Part shown: one piece after another, positions 32,063 through 40,425 of the stretch
Layout: every line of letters starts with the position of its first letter
Position numbering within the stretch: the stretch's first letter is position 1
From: DYFX01 sp964400625
GTDB taxonomy: Bacteria; Patescibacteriota; Patescibacteriia; SG8-24; DYFX01
DNA: 64,000 nt
Assembly: GCA_964400625.1 (NCBI GenBank)
Contig: CAYNUS010000006.1
Location: forward strand, 1 to 64,000
Direction: 5' to 3'
Program-made: the position numbers and the translations under genes
The notes under the pieces: generated by a model
The model's database searches: none
What the model saw: only the letters and a program-made list of their open reading frames with translations
What the model was told of the DNA's origin: nothing

Positions 32063-32863
32063 CCTCGGAAGCGGCTGGCCCTTCCACTTGCGGAAGTATT
32101 TCACGGCGCTGCGGATGTGGATGCGCGAGACCTTGTTGGCGAACGGCGCGAGCAGCCACGAGGCGTCGGCCGATTCGCGGCGGTGGTAGTGCAGGATCGA
32201 CGCGCCCGGGAAGTAGACGACCTTCCAGCCTTTCGACCAGAAGCGGCGGCACCAGTCGGCGTCCTCGAAGTAGACGAAGAAGCGCTCGTCGAACATGCCG
32301 ACCTCGTCCACGGCCTTGCGGCGCACGAACATCGCCGCGCCCTCCACCCAGTCGACCTCCTGCGCCGCGTCGCCGATCTCGCCGCGCATGGCGTAGCGGT
32401 CGAGCGCCTCCTTGGCGCGCGCGGTGCGTCCGAGCGGCGTGCGGCGGTAGACGGGGATCCACGGCGTCGGGAAGCGGTGGACGGATTCCTGGCGCGAGCC
32501 GTCGGGGTGCGTGAGCTTCGGCGCGAGCACGCCGACGTCCTGATGCGCGTCCATGTAGGCCGCCATCGCCTCGAGACAGCCCGTCTCGAGCATCGTGTCC
32601 GGATTCAGCACGAAGACGTAGCGGCCTTTCGCCTTCCGCATGGCCACGTTGTTGCCGGCCGCGAAGCCGACGTTCTCCGGCAGCGCGAAGAGCCGCGCTT
32701 CGGGGAAGCGTTCGCGCACGAGCTCCGGCAGGCCGTCCTTCGAGTCGTTGTCGACGACGAGCACCTCGTAATCGAGGCGCGGCGCGGCGCGGCGGATCGA
32801 CTTCAGGCACTGCTTCACGAGCCCGCGCGTGCGGTAGTTCACGATGATGATGGAGACGTCCAT
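32042..32863 (-). CDS. GT2 family glycosyltransferase
   Basis: 273 residues from ATG 32863. The GT-A core has SIIIVNYRTRGLVKQCL, VVDNDSKDG, the metal-binding VLNPDT and EDADWCRRF. It resembles rhamnosyltransferase-type GT2 enzymes. No membrane helix, so it is cytoplasmic. It is the last gene of a five-gene operon (wHTH, TsaB-like, three GT2) that probably makes a surface glycan. It ends against a convergent terminator. Confidence 0.9.
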   Translation of the reverse strand: MDVSIIIVNYRTRGLVKQCLKSIRRAAPRLDYEVLVVDNDSKDGLPELVRERFPEARLFALPENVGFAAGNNVAMRKAKGRYVFVLNPDTMLETGCLEAMAAYMDAHQDVGVLAPKLTHPDGSRQESVHRFPTPWIPVYRRTPLGRTARAKEALDRYAMRGEIGDAAQEVDWVEGAAMFVRRKAVDEVGMFDERFFVYFEDADWCRRFWSKGWKVVYFPGASILHYHRRESADASWLLAPFANKVSRIHIRSAVKYFRKWKGQPLPRKEKTAS

Positions 32864-32865
32864 AG

Positions 32866-33921
32866 CTACTTGAACCAGGCGCGGATCGCCTTCGCGTCCG
32901 CCTTGCGGGCCTTCATGAGCGTGCGGCGCTTCTTCCACATCTTCGGCGCCAGGACGAGCGCCTCGACGTACGCGCCGAGCGCGCGCGGCGACAGGAACAG
33001 CGTCGAGAGGAACTTGCCGATCTCGTGCGGGACGATCCAGAGCGCGTGCAGCAGCCGGTTGGCCCAGTCGTCGTCCTTGGCCAGCATGAGCAGGTGGTTG
33101 CGCGTGGAGAGGCGGTTCACCATCGGCGAACGGCCGAGGCGGCGCCGGAACATCTCGACCAGGCCCGCCTTCTCGGATCCTCCCGTGCCGCGGTAGTGGT
33201 AGGCGACGGCCGACGGCACGTAGGCGGCCTTCCAGCCGAGCAGGCGCAGGCGCCAGGCGACGTCGACGTCCTCCTTGTACGCGAAGAAATCCTCGTCGAA
33301 GACCTCGCCCCCGAGCTCGCGCAGGGCGTCGACGGCTTCGGCGCGGTAGAGCGCGAGCGCGCCCGAGACGCCGAAGACTTCGGCCGGCTCCGCGTATGCG
33401 GCGCCGTCCCGCTCCCCCGCCCCGCGGTCGGCGGCGCGGCGGTTCCGCTTCATGGCGAGGCCCGCCGAATCGAGGACGTCGGTGAATTCCGGATCGCCTC
33501 CTTCGACGCGGCTGCGGCGCACGCGCAGGAGCTTGCCGCAGGCGCTCGCGACCTCGTAGCGGCCGTCGACGCCGCGTGCGAGCTTCTCGAGGAACTCCGG
33601 CGTCAGGATGATGTCGGGATTCATCACGAGCACGTAGCGGTCGACGGAACTGCGCCCCTTCTTGTCGTCGTCCGCCCAGCGGTTCCGCGCCAGCTCGATG
33701 GCCTGGTTGTGCGCCGCGCTGAAGCCGAGGTTCTTGAAGTTGCGCAGCACGGTGGCATCGGGCAGATGCTCGCGCACGGCGTCGACCGATCCGTCCGTCG
33801 AGGCGTTGTCGACGACGGTCAGCGTGAAGTCCTTGAAGGTCTGCGCGCGCAGCGATTCGAGCGCGTCGGGAAGGACGCGCGCGCTGTTCCAGCTGACGAT
33901 GTGGACGGAGAATTTCGCCAT
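32866..33921 (-). CDS. GT2 family glycosyltransferase
   Basis: 351 residues. GT-A core with SVHIVSWNSARVLPDAL, VVDNASTDGSVDAV, VMNPDIILT and YKEDVDVAWRLRLLGW. Larger than the neighbour because of an insert (about 140-180) and a basic helical C-terminus (MWKKRRTLMKARKADAKAI) that could bind membrane. It starts one base after the polytopic GT2 and ends 2 bases before the next GT2 start. Confidence 0.9.
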   Translation of the reverse strand: MAKFSVHIVSWNSARVLPDALESLRAQTFKDFTLTVVDNASTDGSVDAVREHLPDATVLRNFKNLGFSAAHNQAIELARNRWADDDKKGRSSVDRYVLVMNPDIILTPEFLEKLARGVDGRYEVASACGKLLRVRRSRVEGGDPEFTDVLDSAGLAMKRNRRAADRGAGERDGAAYAEPAEVFGVSGALALYRAEAVDALRELGGEVFDEDFFAYKEDVDVAWRLRLLGWKAAYVPSAVAYHYRGTGGSEKAGLVEMFRRRLGRSPMVNRLSTRNHLLMLAKDDDWANRLLHALWIVPHEIGKFLSTLFLSPRALGAYVEALVLAPKMWKKRRTLMKARKADAKAIRAWFK

Positions 33922-33922
33922 A

Positions 33923-35455
33923 TCACGAGGAGGCGCCGGGGCGCGTCGGTTCCTTGGGCGTCACCCAGAACCCGAGGCGCTTGCCGAGCAGGAGCCGCGT
34001 CTGCGCCTCGATGGCCGGCACCGAGCCGAAGATGATGAAGGTGAACGGAAGCAGCATCCACTGGAAGAGCATCACGCCGTGCAGCCACGGGCGCTTGTGC
34101 GCCGGGCGCGCCGGCAGGAGCGGGAGCGAAAGCACGGCCGACACGAAGACGCCGAGCATGGCGAAGGTCATGATCCACTGCAGGGTGTACGGCGCGTTCT
34201 GGAAGACGGCTTCCGGCCGGCTGGTCGTCTCGGCGATGAAGAGCGGCAGCCAGCCGAGGATGAAGATGAGGACCGGCGCGGTCGCCCAGGTGTACATGCC
34301 TTCCGTCAGGTTCCAGAGCGTGGAACGCTTCTTCGCCTTCGGGATCCGCTCGTTCGCCAGGAAGTTCAGCACGAGGTACGGGAAGTGCTCGACGCCCCAG
34401 GCCCAGCGTCGCTGCTGCTTGTAGAGGTTCATGAGGCTCCCGAACCAGGTCGGCGCCATCACCGCGTCCATCGAGACCGGCACGTAGAGCGGCACGACGC
34501 GGTAGTCGCCGTCGTACTTCAGGAAGCACTGCAGGAAGATGCGCGAATCCTCCGAGACGACGTCGTTCTGCCAGTAGCCCACGTCGAGCAGCGCCTTGAA
34601 CGGCATGCTGTGCGACGAGAAGGTGAAGAGGCGGTCCGGACGCACGAGCTCCGAGAGCAGCCAGAAGGTGGTGCCGAAGGCGGCGATGCGGATGACGGCG
34701 GGCGCGTCCCAGATGTTGTTCGAATAGAGCACGACCGGCTGGTACGAGCAGCGCAGGCGGTCCGGCGTCTCGAGATACGTCTTGGCGAGGTGCGCGAAAT
34801 ACTGCGGATGCGCGATCGTGTCGACGTCGAAGGTCGAGACGATGACGTCCTCGTGGGCGATGCCGAGCTCGTCGACCGCGGCCTTGGCGAAGGGGCCGGC
34901 GTAGTGGAGGTTCGATCCCTTGCCGGCGATCTCGCCGACGGTGTCGGAAGGATGCACGGTGACGATCATGCGCAGGAAGCGGTCGCCGAACTCGCGGCGG
35001 ATCGTCTCGGCCCGCTCGAGGAACGCCTCGCGGCCGGCGCGCTCCTCGCCCGCCAGCACGACGATCATCGTCTTGGGGTCCGCCTTGGCGGCCACGAGGC
35101 TCCGGAAGGTGGCGCGCAGGATCTCGATGTCTTCCTTATAGGTGGGCAGGAAGACGAGGTGGCGGATGCGGTCGGCGCCCGGGACCTTCTTCAGTTCCGC
35201 TTCCCAGTCGACGTCGAGCGCGCCGCGGTGCTTGCGCCAGGCGGTCGTGAGGAAGATGACGAAATACAGCACGCGCAGGAACCAGTAGAGGTCGAAGGCG
35301 ATGATGAGATAGACCGCCCACATCGGGTTCAGGAGCGACAAGGCGACCGCGCCCAAGAGCGTGATCCAGACGAGCGTCGCCGGGACGAACTCCAGGCGGC
35401 GGTGCCATTTCTTCTGCGCGGGCGTGTAGTCCGCGGAGGTCAGCGCGCGGTCCAT
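33923..35455 (-). CDS. Membrane GT2, cellulose synthase-like processive glycosyltransferase
   Basis: 510 residues. Two N-terminal helices (about 24-70), a cytosolic GT2 domain, then four C-terminal helices. The processive-enzyme signature is present: TFDVDT, SEDSRIF and QQRRWAWG (D, D, Q-x-x-R-W). Such enzymes polymerise and often export a beta-linked glycan. The Asp pair near FLPTYKEDIEIL completes the site. It overlaps the TsaB-like gene by 16 bases. The polymer is not identifiable from sequence. Confidence 0.9.
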   Translation of the reverse strand: MDRALTSADYTPAQKKWHRRLEFVPATLVWITLLGAVALSLLNPMWAVYLIIAFDLYWFLRVLYFVIFLTTAWRKHRGALDVDWEAELKKVPGADRIRHLVFLPTYKEDIEILRATFRSLVAAKADPKTMIVVLAGEERAGREAFLERAETIRREFGDRFLRMIVTVHPSDTVGEIAGKGSNLHYAGPFAKAAVDELGIAHEDVIVSTFDVDTIAHPQYFAHLAKTYLETPDRLRCSYQPVVLYSNNIWDAPAVIRIAAFGTTFWLLSELVRPDRLFTFSSHSMPFKALLDVGYWQNDVVSEDSRIFLQCFLKYDGDYRVVPLYVPVSMDAVMAPTWFGSLMNLYKQQRRWAWGVEHFPYLVLNFLANERIPKAKKRSTLWNLTEGMYTWATAPVLIFILGWLPLFIAETTSRPEAVFQNAPYTLQWIMTFAMLGVFVSAVLSLPLLPARPAHKRPWLHGVMLFQWMLLPFTFIIFGSVPAIEAQTRLLLGKRLGFWVTPKEPTRPGASS

Positions 35456-35841
35456 GTCTTTTTCTTCTTGCTGATCGTGATGTTGGGCTCGCCGGCGTAG
35501 ATCGGCGGCACGGCCTTGCGGATGCCGAAGGCGGACGGCGGCAGCGCGGCGGCATCTGCCGGTGACATCTCGTCGACCGGCGCGATCTTCGCGCCGAGCG
35601 CGCGCGCGAGCGCGGTCGCGACCGCCACGCGGCGGCGCACGGCGGAGAATCCGCCGGGGCCGCGGTCGACGGCGATCTCGTCGATGTCGGCCTTCTTCGC
35701 CTTGGCGGACTTCAGCGCGCGCTCGAGGAGCGCGAGCAGGTCGTCGGTCCCGCCGCCTTCGACGACGGAAAGGACCTCGCCCGCGCGCGAAAGCGAAACC
35801 GAGACTCCCCCTTCGGCGATGCCGCCGAAGTACGCCCTCAT
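35440..35841 (-). CDS. TsaB-like protein, N-terminal half only
   Basis: 133 residues. GPGGFSAVRRRVAVATALARAL matches the GPGSFTGLR-x-G-x-A block of TsaB, the scaffold for TsaD in making t6A in tRNA. The usual C-terminal half (TsaB is about 220 residues) is missing; the protein ends with a basic ISKKKKTWTAR tail. It overlaps the upstream wHTH gene by 4 bases and the downstream GT2 by 16. TsaD and TsaE are not in the window. The short form may still support TsaD, or may have another partner. Confidence 0.65.
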   Translation of the reverse strand: MRAYFGGIAEGGVSVSLSRAGEVLSVVEGGGTDDLLALLERALKSAKAKKADIDEIAVDRGPGGFSAVRRRVAVATALARALGAKIAPVDEMSPADAAALPPSAFGIRKAVPPIYAGEPNITISKKKKTWTAR

Positions 35842-36440
35842 ACCGCCGACGCTTCCGGCGAGACCGAATGGAAGAACTCGTCGACGAAGACGAGCTTGGG
35901 CTGGTCGAGCACGCTGTAGAGGAAGCGATCCATGACGTCCATGCGGTAGCGCATCTCCTCCTCGTCGAGCACGGTGAAGTTGATCTCGTGGCCGAACTCG
36001 ATCTCGAACTTGCGGATGAGGTCCGAGAGCTTCTTGCGATCGACGCGGCCGACGATGAAGACGTCCGTCGCGGACTCGCCGCGGTCCATGAAGCGTCCCG
36101 TGAGGGCGAAGTAGCCGATATGGCCGACGGACTGGAGCTTCTTCACGAAATCCTTCTCGAGCAGGACGCGCGACTTCACGAAAAGCGCGCGGAGCTCGGG
36201 GACCAGCACGGAATTCGGGCGCAGGCGGTAGTGTTTCTTCTGGACGGCCTTGGGCGCGGGCACGATGACGGTCTCGACGAGGCCGAGCGCTTCGAGATTC
36301 TTGAGCTCGTGGCGGACGGCGTTGATCTGGACGTCGAGGCGGCGGGTCAGTTCGCGCACGAAAAAATTCGTCTCCGGGTTCTGGAGGAACGTCCGGAGAA
36401 GCTGGGTCCTTGTCTTTGAACCAAAGAGTTGTTCAAGCAT
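35838..36440 (-). CDS. Winged-helix transcriptional regulator with nucleotidyltransferase-like C-terminus
   Basis: 200 residues. An N-terminal winged helix (about 1-75: TNFFVRELTRRLDVQINAVRHELKNLEALGLV) precedes an alpha/beta region with a degenerate nucleotidyltransferase look (FALTGRFMDRGESATDVFIVG, LSDLIRKFEIEFGHEINFTVL). Proteins of this architecture are common in CPR genomes. It heads the glycosyltransferase operon and probably autoregulates it; the target is inferred from position. A good promoter lies at 36463-36491. Confidence 0.75.
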   Translation of the reverse strand: MLEQLFGSKTRTQLLRTFLQNPETNFFVRELTRRLDVQINAVRHELKNLEALGLVETVIVPAPKAVQKKHYRLRPNSVLVPELRALFVKSRVLLEKDFVKKLQSVGHIGYFALTGRFMDRGESATDVFIVGRVDRKKLSDLIRKFEIEFGHEINFTVLDEEEMRYRMDVMDRFLYSVLDQPKLVFVDEFFHSVSPEASAV

Positions 36441-36462
36441 GATTGGCCGTTGAACTCCGGCT

Positions 36463-36491
36463 ATTGTATACTGAAGGCGTCAACAGGTCAA
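36463..36491 (-). promoter_or_regulatory. Promoter of wHTH-TsaB-GT2 operon
   Basis: TTGACC (36486-36491), 17 bases, TACAAT (36463-36468) on the minus strand, both 5 of 6 to consensus. A plus-strand TATACT at 36467-36472 overlaps it and may serve the divergent gene. Confidence 0.75.
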
Positions 36492-36492
36492 A

Positions 36493-38589
36493 ATGGCGCC
36501 CATCAGCATAGGGGAAATCCACGTTCCGGGGGGTGCCGGGCTGGTCTCGGCCCGTACCCTGACCCTCACTTCGCCGCCTTCGCAAGATGGCGGACTGGAG
36601 CTGTTCTTCGGGATGTTCGCCGCCGACGCGCCGAAACGGGTGGTCGAGAAGCTCTGCGACCGCCTCGCCGAGGAGTTCCGCCCGATCTATTTCCGCGCCG
36701 GCGATCCCGAGGCCCGTTTCGAGGCCGTGCTGAAGCAGGCCAACAAGACCATCCTCGCCTTCCTGTACGAGCACGGCCTTTCGCTCCCGGGCATCAAGCT
36801 CCGCGGCGCCGTCGCCGCCCTCTCCGGCGGCAAGCTGTACGCGGCCTCGCGCGGCGCGGTCCGCGGGACGCTCTTCGTGCCGAACGGACGCGCGCTCGCG
36901 CCCTACGCGCTCCTCGACGACGCGGGCGAGAAGACCGGCGATCCGAAATTCTTCACCTCGCTGCAGGCCGGAGCCTTCCCCGACGGCGCGCGCCTCGTCA
37001 TCGCCACCTCCGAACTCTTCCACGCGCTCGACGACGCCTACGTCGGCGCGACGCTCGGACAACCGGACTTCGCCAAGGCCTCGCGCGAGATCAAGCAGGC
37101 GCTCCGCGCCGGGCGCTACCCCGTCTCGATCCTCGCGCTCAGTTCGCCGCCGCCCGAAGGCGCCTTCGCGGACGCCGCGGACGCGCCCGCGCCGCTTCCC
37201 GTACGCGCGGCTCCGCCTCCCAGGGCTTCGCGCGCCGCCGCGCCCATCGTCGGGCCCGACATCGGCGAACTCATCGCGCGCGGACTCCGCGCCGGACTCA
37301 TCTTCGCGGGCCGCATGCTCGCGGCTGCCGGCGGAGTCCTGTGGACCGTGCTGCGCGCCGTCGCGATGGCGCCGCTGCGCGCGCCGCGCCTCGTGGCGGT
37401 GCTCGCGACCCCGGACGCGCGCGCGAGCCTCATCGAGGCCTGCCGCACCGCGCCGGACCGCTGCATGACCGCCGCCGTCGACCGCCTGAACGCCCTGCCC
37501 GCGCAGAGCCGCAACCACTTCCTGGCGCTCCTCCTCGTCGGGGCGATTTTCGCGCACGGCCTGCTCTTCTCCTTCCAGCGCGAGATGACGCTCCGCGAGG
37601 CCAAGGCCTACGAGGCCTCGCTCGCGGAACTCCAGAGCCTCGAGGGCGATTTCGAAGCCGGCATCATCTACGAGAACGAGAACCGCGGACGCGAACTCCT
37701 CGCCCGCATGGAGGCCGTCGCCGCCTCGCTCCCCGTCGAGTCGGAGGCCCAGCGGCTCGTGAAGGCCGATGCCGATGCCGCCATCGTCCGCGCGAAGGAG
37801 AAGCTCCGCCGCCACGTCGCGGTCGAATCCCCCGCCGCCTTCTCGAAGATCGACGACATCGCCGCGGCGGCCCCGTCCGCGATGGCCTGGTTCGGCGACA
37901 AGCTCTACGTCTTCTCCGCCTCGAACGGGCGCGTGCGCGTCATCTCCTCGGAGGGCGCGGCCGCGGCCGATCCCGAGATCCCGGCGATGGCTTCCGGCGT
38001 CGCGGAGGCCGCCGCCGCGCGCACGGGCTTCATCCTCAAGGACGCCTCCGGCAAGACCGCCTACTGGAACCCCGACACCGGCGAGACCGTCGAATATCCG
38101 GATGCCGCGCTCGGCGCTTCCCCGATCCTGTACTATGAATCGCGCCTGTACGCGGCGGGTTCCGACGGCATCGTCACGCGCCGCTCCGTCGCGACGCGCA
38201 GCCTCGGCGCGCCCGCCGACGTGCTCCGCGGCGCGCCCGCCGACCCGTCCGCCATGGCCACCGACGGCGCCATCTACCTCCTGTACCGCGACGGTTCGAC
38301 GCGCAAGTACCTGAAAGGCGCCGCCGTCTCCGGATACGCCGCGTCGCCCATCGATCCCGCCGCCGCCTCCGCCGGACACCTCTGGGCCTCGGCCGACTCC
38401 GACAAGCTGATGTTCATCGACGAGGGCGGCGACCGCGCCTTCACGGTCGACAAGACGAGCGGGCGCCTGCTCGCGCAGATGGCCTCGCCGAAATTCCAAG
38501 GCCTCCTGGCCGCCACCGCCGACGCCAAGGGCCGCACCATGTACCTCCTCGCCGGCGACGGCACGATCTACGCGGTGCCGGTCAAATGA
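36493..38589 (+). CDS. Membrane protein with degenerate PP2C-like domain and propeller-like C-terminus
   Basis: 698 residues. Residues about 1-215 follow the layout of PPM/PP2C phosphatases (GLELFFGMFAADAP, LKQANKTILAFL, LRGAVAALSGGKLYAASRGA, DGARLVIATSEL), but the metal-binding Asp positions look lost. A Pro/Ala linker leads to a membrane helix near 350-366 (FLALLLVGAIFAHGLLF). A helical coiled region follows. The C-terminal 250 residues show repeated beta-strand motifs (AWFGDKLYVFSASNGRVRV, LYAAGSDGIVTRR, LLAGDGTIYAV) like a propeller. This would place a pseudo-phosphatase inside and a propeller outside. The function is unknown. Confidence 0.72.
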   Translation: MAPISIGEIHVPGGAGLVSARTLTLTSPPSQDGGLELFFGMFAADAPKRVVEKLCDRLAEEFRPIYFRAGDPEARFEAVLKQANKTILAFLYEHGLSLPGIKLRGAVAALSGGKLYAASRGAVRGTLFVPNGRALAPYALLDDAGEKTGDPKFFTSLQAGAFPDGARLVIATSELFHALDDAYVGATLGQPDFAKASREIKQALRAGRYPVSILALSSPPPEGAFADAADAPAPLPVRAAPPPRASRAAAPIVGPDIGELIARGLRAGLIFAGRMLAAAGGVLWTVLRAVAMAPLRAPRLVAVLATPDARASLIEACRTAPDRCMTAAVDRLNALPAQSRNHFLALLLVGAIFAHGLLFSFQREMTLREAKAYEASLAELQSLEGDFEAGIIYENENRGRELLARMEAVAASLPVESEAQRLVKADADAAIVRAKEKLRRHVAVESPAAFSKIDDIAAAAPSAMAWFGDKLYVFSASNGRVRVISSEGAAAADPEIPAMASGVAEAAAARTGFILKDASGKTAYWNPDTGETVEYPDAALGASPILYYESRLYAAGSDGIVTRRSVATRSLGAPADVLRGAPADPSAMATDGAIYLLYRDGSTRKYLKGAAVSGYAASPIDPAAASAGHLWASADSDKLMFIDEGGDRAFTVDKTSGRLLAQMASPKFQGLLAATADAKGRTMYLLAGDGTIYAVPVK

Positions 38590-38616
38590 AAAAGCCTCCC
38601 GTTCGGGAGGCTTTTT
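38589..38616 (+). terminator. Bidirectional terminator, 698-residue gene and rplL
   Basis: AAAAAGCCTCCC pairs with GGGAGGCTTTTT across GTTC. T-tracts exist in both directions. Confidence 0.9.
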
Positions 38617-38631
38617 CGTATCGGGCGGAGA

Positions 38632-39033
<402 letters not shown>

Positions 39034-39054
39034 ATCGTTTTGAGTGCGTGGTGA

Positions 39055-39585
39055 TTAAGCGGAGGCCTTCTGATCCTTGATCGCGTTCATGACGTTCACG
39101 AGACCGCGGAGGTTGCCGGCCAGGACGTTGACGAAGCCGGAGACCGGAGCGTTGATGGAACCGACCAGCTTGGCCAGGAGTTCCTGCTTGCTCGGGAGCT
39201 TCGCAAGCGCCTTCACGGCGGCGGCGTCGACGAGCTTGCGCTCGAGCACGCCGGCGACGATCTTGAGGGCTTCATGCTCCTTGGAGAACTCGGCGGCGAG
39301 CTTCGCGGGAGCGACCTCGTCGGACATGCCGGTGATCATCACCAGCGCGCCTTCGAGCTTGGCCGGGTCGACGCCTTCATAGCCGGCCTTGGTGAAGGCG
39401 AGGCGCATGAGGGTCTTCTTCGCGACGAGGACGCGGACGTCCTCCTTGCGGGCCTTGTTGCGGAACTCGGTGGCTTCCTTGACGGTGAGGCCGCGGAAAT
39501 CCGCGAACACGACCGACTTGGCGCCCTCGAGCTGACCCGTGAGATCCGCGAGGGTCAGTTCCTTCTGTTGTTTGGACTTTGCCAT
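39055..39585 (-). CDS. rplJ: 50S ribosomal protein L10
   Basis: 176 residues. FADFRGLTVKEATEFRNKAR and VAKKTLMRLAF are typical of bL10, which anchors L7/L12 dimers to the ribosomal stalk base. The C-terminal helix that holds L12 is present. It is cotranscribed with rplL and preceded by an L10-type autoregulatory leader. rplK and rplA are not upstream, unlike in many bacteria. Confidence 0.96.
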   Translation of the reverse strand: MAKSKQQKELTLADLTGQLEGAKSVVFADFRGLTVKEATEFRNKARKEDVRVLVAKKTLMRLAFTKAGYEGVDPAKLEGALVMITGMSDEVAPAKLAAEFSKEHEALKIVAGVLERKLVDAAAVKALAKLPSKQELLAKLVGSINAPVSGFVNVLAGNLRGLVNVMNAIKDQKASA

Positions 39586-39774
39586 GTAACTGTTGCGTGA
39601 ATCGAAGTCACGTACGACCTTTGAAACAAAATCTGCGTTCCTTGTGAGACCGCAGACGTAGCGCGACCGGTATCCGGCGCGATGCGTTTGCCTCGATAGG
39701 AGCGGATCGGCAGATCCGTCTTACGGCCCCCAGCCGGGGGCGACCTATGGTCTTCGGTAAACGAGAAGTTGTTA
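39586..39774 (-). ncRNA. Ribosomal protein L10 leader
   Basis: The minus strand has ACCGAAGACCATAGGTCG (39741-39758) and later CCTATCGAGGCAAACGC (39686-39699 region). These match the conserved CCGAAGACC...AGG and CC-CCGAGG halves of the L10 leader that binds L10-(L12)4 and represses rplJL. A GC-rich hairpin (CCCCCGG/CTGGGGG) lies between. Bases 39586-39640 lead to the rplJ ATG. The whole 309-base gap 39586-39894 holds this leader, its promoter, a palindrome and the upstream terminator, with no gene. Confidence 0.85.
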
Positions 39775-39779
39775 CCCAG

Positions 39780-39808
39780 AGGCTACCTCAAGCCCGGAAA
39801 ACCGTCAA
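39780..39808 (-). promoter_or_regulatory. Promoter of rplJL
   Basis: TTGACG (39803-39808), 17 bases, TAGCCT (39780-39785) on the minus strand. It sits directly upstream of the L10 leader. Confidence 0.75.
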
Positions 39809-39835
39809 GCCACGTCGCTCGCGAGCGACGGTGGC
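39809..39835. repeat. Palindrome, copy 1 of CACGTCGCTCGCGAGCGACG element
   Basis: GCCACGTCGCTCGCGAGCGAC followed by GGTGGC, a near-perfect palindrome with one extra G. Its core also occurs at 50131-50158. It touches the rplJL promoter -35. Confidence 0.8.
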
Positions 39836-39845
39836 AAGATGTACG

Positions 39846-39876
39846 AAACCCCCACGCGCCGAAGCGGGTGGGGGCT
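39846..39876 (-). terminator. Terminator of 127-residue unknown gene
   Basis: CCCCCAC pairs with GTGGGGG, followed by TTTCGT on the minus strand. Confidence 0.75.
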
Positions 39877-39894
39877 GAGTGGAGGGGGGCGTGA

Positions 39895-40278
39895 CTAGCC
39901 GCGGCGCTCGAGGCGCAGGCGGCTCTTCTTGAGCCGGTGGGACCGGGAGCGCCCGCCGCGCACCGCGTCGCCCATGGCCGCGTAGAGCGAGACGACCTTC
40001 TTGCCCTTGATGCGGCGGAAGACCGCCTGGCGCGAGCTGATGCGCGGGGGGACGTCCTCGAAGGGCTCGAGGCCGGCGTCGGCGGCGTTCCGCAAGCGCT
40101 GGAGCTGGTTCTGCCAGCGGGCCTCGGCCTCGTCCGACAGCCGCTCCTCCTGGGCGTCGCGGTGCAGGTCCTCCATCCACGCGACCCGCGCGAGCTCGCG
40201 CTCCGGGATCCAGCGGAAGGGGCGGGCGATGCGGACGGTGCCGTCCGGGGTGGCGGACGCGACAGGCGTGAGCTGCAT
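39895..40278 (-). CDS. Hypothetical basic protein, 127 residues
   Basis: No family is recognised. The N-terminus is neutral, the middle is helical and acidic/aromatic (RVAWMEDLHRDAQEERLSDE), and the C-terminus is strongly basic (RGGRSRSHRLKKSRLRLERR), suggesting nucleic-acid or membrane binding. It has one of the best promoters in the window, a leader of about 75 bases and an AAGGAG ribosome site, so it should be well expressed. A perfect 9-base inverted repeat flanks the promoter. Confidence 0.75.
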   Translation of the reverse strand: MQLTPVASATPDGTVRIARPFRWIPERELARVAWMEDLHRDAQEERLSDEAEARWQNQLQRLRNAADAGLEPFEDVPPRISSRQAVFRRIKGKKVVSLYAAMGDAVRGGRSRSHRLKKSRLRLERRG

Positions 40279-40325
40279 CGTGGATTTCTCCTTGAAAGTA
40301 CGAGGTTTTGGGGCCGAAATGGCTC

Positions 40326-40399
40326 GTCAGGCACGACTTGCCATTCAATCGATACGGCCATGATAGCACCTTTTCCCGTTTTTGTCAAGAGTGCCTGAC
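40326..40399. repeat. Inverted repeat flanking a strong promoter
   Basis: GTCAGGCAC at 40326-40334 and GTGCCTGAC at 40391-40399 are exact inverted copies, 56 bases apart, bracketing the promoter at 40360-40388. They could be operator halves; no regulator is identified. Confidence 0.5.
40360..40388 (-). promoter_or_regulatory. Strong promoter of 127-residue gene
   Basis: TTGACA (40383-40388), 17 bases, TGC-TATCAT with -10 at 40360-40365, on the minus strand. Consensus -35 and extended -10. Confidence 0.85.
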
Positions 40400-40425
40400 A
40401 AAAAAATCCGCCCTATTCAGGCGGA
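40400..40425 (-). terminator. Terminator of 188-residue lipoprotein gene
   Basis: TCCGCC pairs with GGCGGA across seven bases, then a six-T run on the minus strand. The stop codon is inside the hairpin. Confidence 0.8.

Noticed and set aside
29311..32514. A 1067-codon open frame on the plus strand across DUF4012 and the anti-sigma-like gene
   Set aside because: Antisense to the DUF4012 protein, with no domain and a composition like other shadow frames.
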